Of a DNA stretch of 64,000 bases, positions 1-64,000 are shown in pieces. The number at the start of each line of letters is the position of its first letter. Within the stretch, counting starts at the first letter, position 1. The notes under the pieces were generated by a model. It searched no databases and had not been told where the DNA came from. It saw only the letters and a program-made list of their open reading frames with translations. This DNA comes from Acestrorhynchus altus (taxonomy: Eukaryota > Chordata > Actinopteri > Characiformes > Acestrorhynchidae): assembly GCA_034509495.1 (NCBI GenBank), contig JAVGWO010000026.1, positions 3,777,879 through 3,841,878 of the forward strand. Direction: 5' to 3'. Position numbers and translations under genes: made by a program.

Positions 1-1800
1 ACTCACAGGAGGCTGGGGTTCATTTCACTGGCTACAGTAAAAGACTGCAACAGGAAAGATTGCTTAGAAACAAGAGGACATCTCTCAGGGTTCACTGCTC
101 ACATGCAGATATGTCATCTGCTGATGTTTAGCATGTGTTTTTGATGTGTTTATTGTTTATCTTGTCTTTTCAACCATGAAAACTGACAGATATTCCAATG
201 AGATAATCCAAGATGCCACACAACTGGCAGTAGTAGACTTCAAGCTTGATTTAGCACCCAGAAAGATCTTGTGGGGATATGCTGGGAAACATGTAGAGAA
301 GAAAAATCCAACCATAATAGGAGGTATGTGGACTGCAGTGAAGAATGTATGAAAGCAGTTCATTTAAAATGTTTTAAGTATTTCTAGGAAAGGAATGAGA
401 AGGCAGTGTGTTGTTTTCTTTAACACTAGAAGGGCTTCAAAATGCTAATGAATTTAAACCTTATTTCAATGGGTTTTAAAAACATTTCCCTAAAAGAAAT
501 GTGTGGTTTTTGGCATTGTGTTCCATATTCATGGAATATCAATGGGAAAGTTTTCCTTCTTTAACTGCACAGACATAAACATCAAAAAATATGCCAATCA
601 GTAAGTAGTTCTTGCAATTATTAATAAAGAGGTTTTTGTACTGTTACATATTTTTAATCACAGTAAACACAAGGTGCATTTACTCACCACCATTTGTTTA
701 CAGGCAAGTCTGAATAATCTTATTGCACTGAATAAAAGTTGTTTATTGCAAATTAGCCTTCTTGTGATTGGAAAAAAATACTAATTTTAGTAACTGCACA
801 GTGAATACATACTGAGATAAGATATTGAGATAAATATTGACATGTATTTTTGGACCACATTGCAAAGCGCTACATGAGAGTAAACCACTCCAAGCTAATT
901 AACAGACTTTTCTTTAAAAACCCTAACCCCATGCTGGAGCCGTTGTTGCGGTGTGTTGTTTTGGGAGTATGTGCTTTACAACACCTGATTTAGCTAAGAA
1001 ATGACTTGATAATTAGCTTATGTGTTTAGCTGATGTGTTGGAGCAGGGAAACTGCTCACATTGCCACCGCAGCAGTAGTTACCCCAAGATGAGAATTAGG
1101 AAGCACTGCGTTAGACAGTAAACAACTTCTTGCCTAACCCACTGTAGATATCAATAATGCAGTATATAACATTCCTAACAAGAGTCCAGGTGTTAATGTA
1201 TAATTAGGATTTAGAGTCTCTACCAAAGACTACCTACACCAGATGGCAAACCATCCACCCATGATATGAGCACTGACAACCTGCCAATTGCAGCTTTGCA
1301 AGAACGTGAGATTTTTCTCTCCTCACCACACTTCTGTCACTCATTGTTATGCATCCTATTTTCTGCCTTACAGTTTGTGTAATTGCACTTGAGAACATTT
1401 GATTTATCACTTTCCCTCCATTGTTTAAGAAAACAACTAATTTCATAAATTAGTCATAAATAATTGTCTTCAAATGAATAAGCAATCTAGTTACTGTGAA
1501 ATTACATATTTATCACCTCTTCATGTAGAATAATTGGTATTGATTGTTTGTTTATAATCATAATAACACAACATTTTGTTGACAAAGTGTTTTTGTCTCT
1601 AATACAAAGTACATGAATATATTAAGATATAGACATTTTGATTTATCCATGATGAACTATCGTGCCTAATATTTAGTTAGTGCTTGAAGTTAAAATCTGT
1701 TCTGCAGTAGATGTTATGTGCTAAAGGGGATGAGATGCATCTACGGGATGCTATGACTATTTACTATGGAAGTCAACTTTGTTAAAGTCGTAATAAAAGG
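1..1800. other. Intronic sequence, nothing identified
   Basis: AT-rich sequence that should be intron downstream of the disintegrin-start exon. I looked on the minus strand for the cysteine-rich continuation of the disintegrin domain and did not see it. No repeat family was recognised. Confidence 0.5.
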
Positions 1801-1810
1801 AGAAAAGGGG

Positions 1811-2065
1811 ATCCTGAGTGGTGTAGACGTCTAAGCTATCACTGGGAGATCACTGGTTCTCACTCTTACTGAATGGATAGAGTAACCTTCCTTCTCCCCA
1901 TCACACAATGCTCATAGTGTGAACATCTGTTAGCTGACAAAAGAGAACTGCCTTTCAGCTGTCCAATGAAGCTGAAGCTGAGAAACCACATAAGAGCACA
2001 TAACCCCCCCCAGTGCTGGTGGCATTATCTGATGGGGCAGACCTGAGGAGAAAATTGGGAAAAGC
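1811..2065 (+). repeat. tRNA-headed SINE-like repeat
   Basis: It starts with a tRNA-like head (GAGTGGTGTAGACGTCTAAG ... GATCACTGGTTCTC) resembling pol III A and B boxes. A body follows with a C-run and GGCATTATCTGATGGGGCAG. Layout and size fit a fish SINE. The family was not identified by search. Confidence 0.5.
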
Positions 2066-2216
2066 TCTAGAAAGTACGTGACGTTAATTCATTTGTTTTA
2101 CTGCCCAAAATGATCATTTGTAACATGACCAAACTTTGATAGATCACTCAAAGGCTGCTCGGTATGCTATAATCAGACAAGTACAGAGTGCGTCTGTGTG
2201 TGTGCTTATATATTAC

Positions 2217-55938
<53,722 letters not shown>

Positions 55939-56106
55939 CTGTGCAGATAGACAGCATACAGGAATAAGCTTAACACTAACATAAGAGTAGATGATATGAA
56001 AAACAAAAACCAGATCATCATGAAACATGAAGGCATCCTTGCAGTGGACAATATCAACTATATTATCAATATCAACGACTCAAAAAAGGCTGCTAAAAAA
56101 TGAATA

Positions 56107-56168
56107 TAATAATAACAATAATAATAATAACAACAACAACAACAATAACAACAATAATAATAATAATT
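56107..56168. repeat. (AAT/AAC)n trinucleotide array
   Basis: About 20 units, a mixture of AAT and AAC, about 170 bp upstream (in gene sense) of the 55862-55938 exon. Confidence 0.97.
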
Positions 56169-56639
56169 ATACAATAATAGCAAAATTGTTACTAAAAGTG
56201 TGCCATAATTAATTACTATAACTCACTATATTGCCCAACACTACTTGCCTAACACTCACGGCTTTGAATTTATTTCTCTTGTAGCCAAATCTGCTGATTT
56301 CTTTCACTGGCAGTCATTAACAGCTTTAACGTTTTCATTAAAAATGTAGCAACACCCTGTTAATATCAGCTTACAATACAAGTACGTATTTTGTTCATTT
56401 GGAATCCTTCACACAACACACCGTGCAATGCTGGGAGTGGGCCACCAAATTGAGTTGCATGGAAACGAGAAAAAAATGTGGGATTTTTGTGGAAATTCAA
56501 GCTATTGTGGTAAGAACCCAGAGGAGCCTGTCTAATTCCAGTGCAGTCTGATCTCTTAGTAAATGCATGCTGGAAAAATGCAGCAGTTCCAGTAGGTCAT
56601 GTGTGTGTGCATGTGTGTTTGTGTGTGTGAATGTTAGGG

Positions 56640-56654
56640 AGAGAGGGAGAGAGG

Positions 56655-56710
<56 letters not shown>
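56640..56710. repeat. (GA)n microsatellite
   Basis: About 25 perfect units preceded by GAGAGGGA variants. Confidence 0.97.
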
Positions 56711-56712
<2 letters not shown>

Positions 56713-56719
56713 AGGGTAA

Positions 56720-57715
56720 GAAGGCAGGAGTAAGAGAGTGAGTTATGAGACTTAATCCATATTTCATAAAAAATAATCTACATGAACTCACAGCAGAACC
56801 ACTATCTGCTAGCTGTTATCACATTAAAGTTTCAGATTAATTGCATGCATTAACACATCAACACTGGCAACAATAACATAGAGCTTAAATGATATGCAGT
56901 TCTATTTTAAGGATTTACAAAAGGTATTAAAGACATATATTTTCCTTGGCATTTTTGAATAATGAGAGGGAAGGAAAATTGGTGAATTTCCAAAATCCCA
57001 AACTGTTGTGTAACAGTTTTTATTCCTTTCATTTACACCCTCAACATTTACACAAACCCAACCCACTACTGAAAGTGTTTCTGAAAAAGCAAAGCATGTG
57101 GCAAAGCATAATGTCTCTTTCGGGGGATTTTAAATTAGTTCATACTTTTAGCACCGAAAACAGCACATCACCTCCAGAATCTACTAGTTATGGGAACATC
57201 AGCAGCTACTCAAACCAGGACTCATGAGTTTGAACTTAGTATGTGGTGAAGAGGGAGTCGGGGATAAAAGAAACCAGCATTTACCATCCCTTCTCTCAAA
57301 AACCTACTCCTTCAAAACAGACAACACCACCTCAGCTGGCTACCCAAGTGGACCTAATCACACGTCAAAAGGGAAAGTATGAGCTTCTTTTTTTAATATT
57401 AAGATTTGAGAAAGTCAAACTTTAAGAAGCAAGCAGGTGCTAGATTAAAATCCAATCCAGCTACAATCTCCTCAGATAGACAATCGCATACTGATAACCG
57501 CACTGAGAGGACCATGCTTAGGCACTATTTGGTGTTAAAACTACGCTGCAAGGTTACTGTGATCTGTTGTGGTGCCGTAACCCATAAATGTGGTGTCGTA
57601 AAGCATATCGTTTAAATGAGTCCTCTGTTTCATTCCAAGTTAAAATAACAGGATATTAAATTAAAACACTCAATAAATGCATTCTTTGGCACCTTTAGAG
57701 GAATGCTACAACCTA
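56720..57715. other. Intron or upstream sequence, nothing identified
   Basis: I looked for a signal-peptide exon of the ADAM gene on the minus strand and saw none. Confidence 0.3.
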
Positions 57716-57739
57716 AACTATCTGATGTCGACCAGAGAA

Positions 57740-57930
57740 GGATGGATTCCTCTCTTGAGCCTTGGTATCTCTCAAGGTTTCTTCCTTCTAGTCTGAGGGA
57801 GTTTATCCATGCCATTGTTGCCTGCTGGCTGCTCAATTGAAGCTTGCACCCAGATTTCTGTAAAGCTGCTTAGTGACAACTCCTTTGTCGTAAAAAGGGC
57901 TATAAAAATAAACTTTGATTGATTGATATA
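57740..57930 (+). repeat. Dispersed repeat (family C) with 3' tail
   Basis: CTCAAGGTTTCTTCCTTCTAGTCTGAGGGAG is followed by CTGTAAAGCTGCTTAGTGACAACTCC ... AAAAAGGGCTATAAAAATAAACTTTGATTGATTG. The tail CTGTAAAGCTGCTTTGTGACAA...GCGCTATACAAATAAA is a very common end of fish retroelements, which suggests a LINE/SINE 3' end. Confidence 0.65.
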
Positions 57931-57934
57931 AACT

Positions 57935-58980
57935 CTCTATAGACAATTTCATTCCCGCATTCAGTGGAGACACATTTATAGTTGGAGAAAATGGGCAGGT
58001 GCTGAAACTTTGGCAAGGTTTCTAATGATCCAGGGACATTGCTCTCCACTGCAATTGACCATGTTTTACAAAGGATTATGGTGATATGGCAAAAATCATG
58101 ATCCTAGACATGATCTGTCCATATCATCTCTATCAGGACAGTTTGACAAAGAAGTGCTGGTCAGTTTTCTGGTCAGTGTACTGGTCAGTGTACAATCCAC
58201 AACACACACAGAAAACCATGTCCTTTAACATGACGGCAAAGTAGAGATCCGATTGAAGAGTGCGGCAGTATCCCTTTAAACCTTTTTTGTCGTCCTTTAC
58301 CGCATAGCATATATGTGATTTCCACAACTCACTCTGGTGCATGGCCCATCTATTTAGCTTTGGTTTAGCAGAGTAATGGAATACTGTACTGCAAAGAAAA
58401 TGAGGCAAATAAATGTTCTAGTGCAGTACACACTCTTCTATTAAGTCAAGCACTTTGAGCGCTGCCTCTCTAATGAAGCATTTTTGGGAAGAGAAATTGT
58501 GCTAAGCATAGCTGGTTAAGTGTGTGACTGAAGTAATATGATTGTAATTAATGACCACGCCCTGCTTTCTCTTCCACTTATTTTTGTCTTCACAGCTAAA
58601 GCCAGGGTTACACGATGTGCTTTTTACACTGATTGTAGCCCTGAGTCTGCAGTCTCTAGTCTGAAGATTTTTCATCTGTAAGACGTGTTAGGGAGCAGAC
58701 TCCGGATTGTTGGCCCCTCAATCGCTGTTCAGAGCAGTTGCATACCAAACTTGTGATCTAGGAGTGGTAGTAACAGTAGTTGTAGGTCACCAGCTCAATC
58801 TTAATGGATCTTGTCAACAGTCAATAAAAACTAAGCCCCAAAAGTAAACACAGAAAGTGAGAAGAAAGATGAAGAAAAACAGTGATGTGTTCACGTATGC
58901 ATTCCACTTTAAATGAAGCAGCAGCTTCTTTCTGGCACTAGTAGTTGTCTGATACAGCAGCACCATTTAAGGTGGAATGG
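57935..58980. other. Intron or upstream sequence, nothing firm
   Basis: A short tandem (CTGGTCAGT repeated three times) lies at 58157-58193. The minus-strand 91-codon frame at 58133-58408 has no recognised motif. Confidence 0.3.
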
Positions 58981-58984
58981 AAAT

Positions 58985-59185
58985 TCATATACGAAGCCAA
59001 TGAGTGGTTGAAAGGTCTCAGGCACTGGCACCGTGAGCCGAGAATCGCTTACCACTGAGCAAGTTGCCCAGCAATGATAAAATGGCAGCATTTCAAAATG
59101 TTGGTTTCACGTGTATCGGTGGAAGCATGTGCTTGTCTTAACCCTCCAATCACCTAGTGTTGGGACTATGACCTCAAAGGCATTT
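58985..59185 (+). repeat. SINE fragment related to the 44855 copy
   Basis: ATCGGTGGAAGCATGTGCTTGTCTTAACCCTCCAATCACCTAGTGTTGGGAC aligns with 45129-45171 of the longer copy. Confidence 0.5.
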
Positions 59186-59189
59186 TTTT

Positions 59190-60400
59190 TTAAATACATG
59201 AGTGGCAAGTGGCAGCACAATGACCACAGCAAGCTGCTGCACCTCCATGTTTAACACCAGCTTAAAGTTATATAGTGTGTAATGGGAATTTTTTAATTAG
59301 CCAGTAAAACTGAGTCTGGAAGTGTGAGATACCCACTCTTTTTAAAATCTGCTATGACTTGTAGTCGCGTAGTGTACCCAAGGCTTAAGGTGAGCTGTTT
59401 TGGTCTCCTCACAGTTAGATATGCATTTGAGGTGAACTCTTCAATGACCCTCCTCTTGACCATTCATTCTAGGTTGCTTTCAATTAATAAAGTGCACGTC
59501 CTCTTTTAAAGAAAGTGAATGCTAACATTTTATCCACATATTTGAAAATCTTTTCAACTGCTATAAAAACAAGCCCTGTGACAGTTCAAATTAGAACGTC
59601 ATAGACCTGCAACCTCGAAGGAAGGTTCTGTGGCGAAAAGGTTCTGTCTCCCCTTAAAAATTCTTTCAACTCAATATGACAGAGGTCATATTCTCTCTTT
59701 GTGGTTTCGACACCTGTGAGGTTTGGCAGGTCAGCCATGCTGTTTCGGTGAAAGCTGAATCTTGAAAACTTATTCTGCAACACAGTTTCTGCGGGTCACG
59801 TGTGTGTGTTCAGGGCCAATTTATAAATCTTAAAAATTAAGGTGCTTCAAATGTTTTTTTGAGCAATACCATACAAGAACCACTGTTTAATCTAAGAACC
59901 ACGTTTGTAGTAGAGATGTGTGAGTGGGAATCTGTAATACTACTATATATTTGCACAAGCCAACCTTCTAGTCATAGCTCAAACACGAAAAATTGCATCT
60001 GGGCATCTTTCACTCCAAAGAAATCAAATACATCTAATGTATCTAATGTATATGTAATATATTAGAGGACCCACATGGGGGAGATGGAGGACCCACCTCA
60101 CAACTTACAGGACTTAAAGGATCTGTAGATAAAGCCTTGTCTTGCCAGACACCACCATGAAGCATCCACGGTTCGAATAAGCACTATCGTTTACATCAAG
60201 TTTTAAGGTTTTAACATATAATGTTGTGTTTCAACCATGCAGAGTAACATTTTTCCATCATATCCTTTGCCCCATTTGTGTTCTCACACACACACACCAC
60301 AGAGGTGGCATAAGACACAGGCATGAAGTTGACTTGTATATAAAGGAAAAATGAAGATGCCGAACATTAAAATAAGACAAAGGATTTCATGGGGTGCCTA
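59190..60400. other. Mostly unassigned; family F copy at 59820-59900
   Basis: Apart from the family F-like start at 59825 and a family D-like phrase near 60065-60120, nothing is recognised. Confidence 0.35.
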
Positions 60401-60404
60401 CTGT

Positions 60405-60718
60405 AACGTTCGCCGGACTCACAGAGGTAGGTGGAGGCAGACATAAACGCTGGGTTGACGATTTATTAACATGGGTACACAGACAACTTACACAGACCAT
60501 CACAGGACGAGTATACAAGTAAACAAGGCAAACAAGAAGACCGACAAGGACGAACTGAGACATGGGACTTATATACACAGGATAACATTAGACACGGCAG
60601 GGACATGATCACAAGAGGGGCAGGGTTACCAATAAGACACAGCTGGGAAAGGCGGAGACAAGACCAAAACAAGACACATGCTGGAAGCATTTGTGAACAC
60701 TGGACTCAATACGTGACA
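60405..60718. repeat. Dispersed repeat (family E), copy 2
   Basis: It begins near GTAACGTTCGCCGGACTCAC and ends near CTCAATACGTGACA. The shared block with 37670-37925 is described there. It may be a non-autonomous retroelement. The near-terminal GTAACGTTC/GTGACA pair is not a clear repeat. Confidence 0.55.
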
Positions 60719-60724
60719 CTTACA

Positions 60725-62715
60725 TTTTTATTTTTAAAATGTATTTATTTTTATTTTTTTAAAACTAATACTAAAGTTGTGGCTGATGGTGTATTTAGAG
60801 AACAATTAAAAATACGGACTAAATGCATTGGTCTCTTTAATGGAGTTTCTTAAAAAAAAAGTCTGGTCTTTTCTATTTCACATAATTTTTCAAATCATAT
60901 TTAATTCAATGCAAATTAATTTTTTAATATGTTATTGGATAATAACGGCTTCACTGCTGCATAAAAAATGTCATGGCCATATTGTAGAGTTTATAATTAA
61001 AAAAAAAAAAAGCCTCCCATTGAGTAGCAGGGTCAGTTCGTCAGGTTTCAACTTACAGTCTGTGGTTTTAGTGCATTGTCTTAGGAAAGCAGAGCCCAAT
61101 ATGCTTTTTTATTAACACGTTCACCATGAACACTTATTATTGCCTCGCTCTCAAATGCCATGAATCGACACACTGACAACACTTGTCTTTGTGGCACCGA
61201 AAGAAACCAAAATCCAAATGACCAAAATGTGAGAAAAGAAAAAAACGGTGTTATCCCACTCATCGACCCAAGCAAAATCCCTTTCCAGGCAAACAAATGT
61301 GCTCATTTTAGTGCCAGCAATACACTTAAACTCAGCCACTATGAAAAGACATGGTGCTGCAGCCAACACACGAGCACTAGCTGCTAGCTATTCTGTTCCT
61401 CTTTGCTCTACATGCACTGCATGTGGTTAGCTGTGCTGGCTGATAAAAAAGAGCGCCTTTGAGTAGGAGGCTGAGGGTTTTCATCAAACATGTATCCCCT
61501 TTCCAAGAAGCCCCCGTCAATAGACAAGCTCTCCCCCCTCAACCCTCAGCCTAGAAAGATACAAGAAGAACAGAGGAGAGAAACGCTTTCGGGCCAACAG
61601 AGACCGGAATGCCCAGAATGCTCTATAAACAGACTCACTATGGACAACCCAGACATGACTGGGCTGCAAGTAAACAGCCAGGAATGAGTCAAAACATGTT
61701 TTTTGAACATGAACCTTGCTTCTGGAATGTCAGACTCAGGGTATGAGGTTATCTCTTAAGCAGGCCCACAATAACGGTGCACACAGGTGATGTTAAATGT
61801 GTAGGTTTGAAGACATTGAAACAGAATTACAGAACAACTTTTATTGTACACAATCTCACTTTGTTGCGCAACGCATATGGAGACAACACTCAGTTAACTC
61901 AGACTAATAGCTCCCTAAGATAGTATTTAATATAAAGATGCATAATTAATGTCAGTTTAATGTGCTGGAAAGTACAGCATGTATATTTAGATCTAAGTGA
62001 GAATATTACAGGCTACAGTGCTCGTCTCCGTGGGATAAGAGAAGTGGAGATGGAGAGGCCTTGAGAGCAATTCAGGCTAGTGTACCAATTGGGGAGAGGT
62101 TGAGACAGGGAGAAAGAAAGATAGAACGAGGGAGATGAGATCGTTTCTCGAGTATGCAATCATTTAGTGACTCTGAAGAGGTCTCCCAGTCCTGGAGGAA
62201 AAGCGGAAGAAGAAATGGAATGGAAGAGATGGAAGATGATGAGAGACATGGAGATTAGACAAGGGTCTCAAATTCAGACGGGGCAATTATCAGTTTAAGG
62301 AGTCTAAGTAAACAACTCTGTTGAAATCTTACCATATCAAGCATCGGTAACCTTGTTTTGATTCCACAAATTATTTTCCAAAGTAAAATAAGTCTGCAGA
62401 TTTCAAGAAATGTTGTGGCAGGACAACACGTTTGTACAGTTATCTGTAAAGTTCACAGTAGAACTGCAGAAAAACATGTTGTTTAAATAGATATTTATTT
62501 TATTTCTATACATATTATGTTCTTTCAAAAACTGTCATTAATTAAAACGCCAAATGGGGTGGCAAATATGTTTTATCAAAATCATGATACATTCAGATAC
62601 TGTGAAGCAACCTTGCATAGCAACCTTGTATTCTGTCAATATGGGAGAGTATTTGTACAACAATTTTAAAGAATCTGTTGACAAATATTGTGTAACGTGA
62701 AAATATCTTTACTTT
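60725..62715. other. Nothing identified
   Basis: AT-rich at 60720-61010, then mixed sequence. No exon, RNA gene or repeat family recognised. Confidence 0.3.
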
Positions 62716-62724
62716 TTTCACACA

Positions 62725-63195
62725 CAGTGTGGAGAGTTGCACAGTGCTGCCAGACTCTCAAGCATGGGGTGGGAGTCGTTCTCCAGCATGGATGCCAGCT
62801 TGGATAACATCCTTATGTCTCCCACCACCTGCACTGTGTCTAAGGGGCTTCCCAGGACACAACTGGGACTTAATGAGTTTGTTCAGTCTCTTCCTGTTTG
62901 TCGTCAAAATACTGCTGCCCAAGCAGATCACACCATAAAAGGAAAATGCCACCACTGTATGAAAGATGTTCCTCAGGAGTGCACCCTGCACTCCAAATGA
63001 CCTCAGTTTCCTCAGTAGGTGGAGTCTGCTCTAGCCTTTTCTGTAAAGTTCAGTGGTGTTAACTGACCAGTTCAGTCTGTTGTTTAAGTGAAGACCCAGG
63101 TACTTATACGAGTCCACTCTCTCAATGTCCATTAACTGGAAGTTCACTGGTGGAGGGGTGTGTCTGCATCTGCAGAAAGCCACCACCCGCTCTTT
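62725..63195 (-). mobile_element. LINE reverse transcriptase C-terminal fragment
   Basis: Minus-strand translation gives VVAFCRCRHTPPPVNFQLMD, IERVDSYKYLGLHLNNRLNW, then LHLLRKLRSFGVQGALLRNI and FHTVVAFSFYGVICLGSSI. V-x-S-Y-K-Y-L-G-x-x-L-x-x-x-L-x-W and the L-R-x-L-R-S-F helix, with V-V-A...F-Y-G-V-x-C, are standard for the thumb region of a non-LTR retrotransposon common in fish (Rex1/CR1-like by memory). One stop interrupts the frame near the middle. It is truncated at both ends. Confidence 0.85.
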
Positions 63196-63204
63196 TGTCA
63201 GTAA

Positions 63205-63545
63205 TAATTAAGCAATAGCAGTAGTAATAGTAGCAGCAGCCTTAACATTTTTAATAGTTACAGTAAAAGTACTATAATTTGTCTATTAATCAAATAAAAT
63301 TTGTGGCATTAATTATATGATGATATAAATTAAGTAATGTTACTATTGTTTGCAGTAGTAATAAGAGTTTTAGTCACAGTAATAGTAGTATATTAGTAGC
63401 AATTCTGGAGATTCTGATACTTGCAATAGAAATAGTAATAGCAATAGTAGTAGTATTAATATTACTAGAAGTGTAGTAGAAATAGTACTATTAGTACTAA
63501 TAGTAACAGCAGTATTAGTTATACAAATATTATTAATAACAACAC
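63205..63545. repeat. Imperfect TAG/TAA trinucleotide-rich tract
   Basis: Scattered AGTAATAGTAGTA-like runs over about 340 bp, probably an old decayed trinucleotide repeat. Confidence 0.6.
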
Positions 63546-63549
63546 TTCA

Positions 63550-64000
63550 GATGATAAAGGACTGACGAATTATTTTATTTCTAACATATTGCAATGCATA
63601 TTCTAATATATGACTATATCTCTATGTGGAATTTTGTCTTTTGCACAGCTTTCCTAGCTGGAAAGTGTGTCGAGCAGTCTACAGGATGATCCAGTGTGAG
63701 TCCACTGGAATTATTCTTCTTCATGGTTACCAAATATCTTTCATATTTTTAGACATATTTTGTGGATGGGCTATTATGAAATCTCATTTTGTATCATGCC
63801 TGACAGACATCCAATCGACTACATTAAAAGCAACAATTGGAGAAAAATCATTTTCTCCAGCCATCACAACAAACACTTGCGGCATGACATGCGCACACAC
63901 ACACAGTCTGATACGGCTGAATATTCTCCACTGCCACGGGATAAATATTTATATGGGTGGACTCGGCCGCTCCTCTGCTGACATGATTACGTCTGAATGA
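63550..64000. other. Window end, nothing firm
   Basis: A plus-strand frame stays open from 63626 to the window end (124 codons) but has no recognisable motif. I do not call it. Confidence 0.3.

Noticed and set aside
63626..64000. 124-codon ORF running off the right edge
   Set aside because: No domain, no splice context and no codon signal.

Overview
This window is a stretch of vertebrate nuclear DNA, most likely from a ray-finned fish. The signs are AT-rich sequence, many long (CA)n, (GT)n and (GA)n arrays, and fish-typical repeats: Tc1-like transposons, L2-like and other LINE pieces, tRNA-headed SINEs and short inverted-repeat elements. Several of these repeat families are ones I associate with catfish, characins and their relatives (Otophysi). 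That placement rests on memory of repeat types, not on a search.

The only gene I can reconstruct is on the minus strand and covers most of the window. Ten exons between 55938 and 2217 join without a break in frame (1125 nt, 375 codons). They encode the prodomain, the complete zinc metalloprotease domain and the start of the disintegrin domain of an ADAM protease of the ADAM12/19/33 group. Residues around the active site, the cysteine switch and the prodomain look closest to ADAM33. The zinc site (HEIGHNFGMSHD), the cysteine switch (GGTCGHGH), the Met-turn and a furin-type RVKR site across an exon junction are all present, so the enzyme is predicted to be active. The signal-peptide exon(s), expected right of 55938, were not found. 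The disintegrin, cysteine-rich, EGF, membrane and tail exons should lie left of position 1.

Layout, left to right. 1-10000 holds six compactly placed catalytic-domain exons with introns of 0.1-3.7 kb, plus SINEs and microsatellites. 10000-23000 holds the prodomain/cysteine-switch exon (13893-14076), one prodomain exon (22557-22633), an internally deleted pogo-like element and L2 fragments. 23000-34000 is intron with Tc1 and short-element copies, a nested minisatellite (30816-30957) and one prodomain exon (33578-33653). 34000-55860 is a 22 kb intron with Tc1, LINE, SINE and simple repeats. It also holds two short stretches on the gene strand that look like exons of something else (38437-38556 and 49248-49318). 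55862-55938 is the most upstream exon found. 56000-64000 is intron or upstream sequence with repeats and a LINE reverse transcriptase fragment.

I found no convincing new biological system. The items most worth a second look are the two unassigned exon-like stretches in phase with each other, the hexamer-stepped minisatellite, the near-perfect 53 bp inverted repeat at 51538-51859, and the mixed ADAM33/ADAM19 character of the protease. Transposon boundaries are approximate unless a terminal repeat is quoted.
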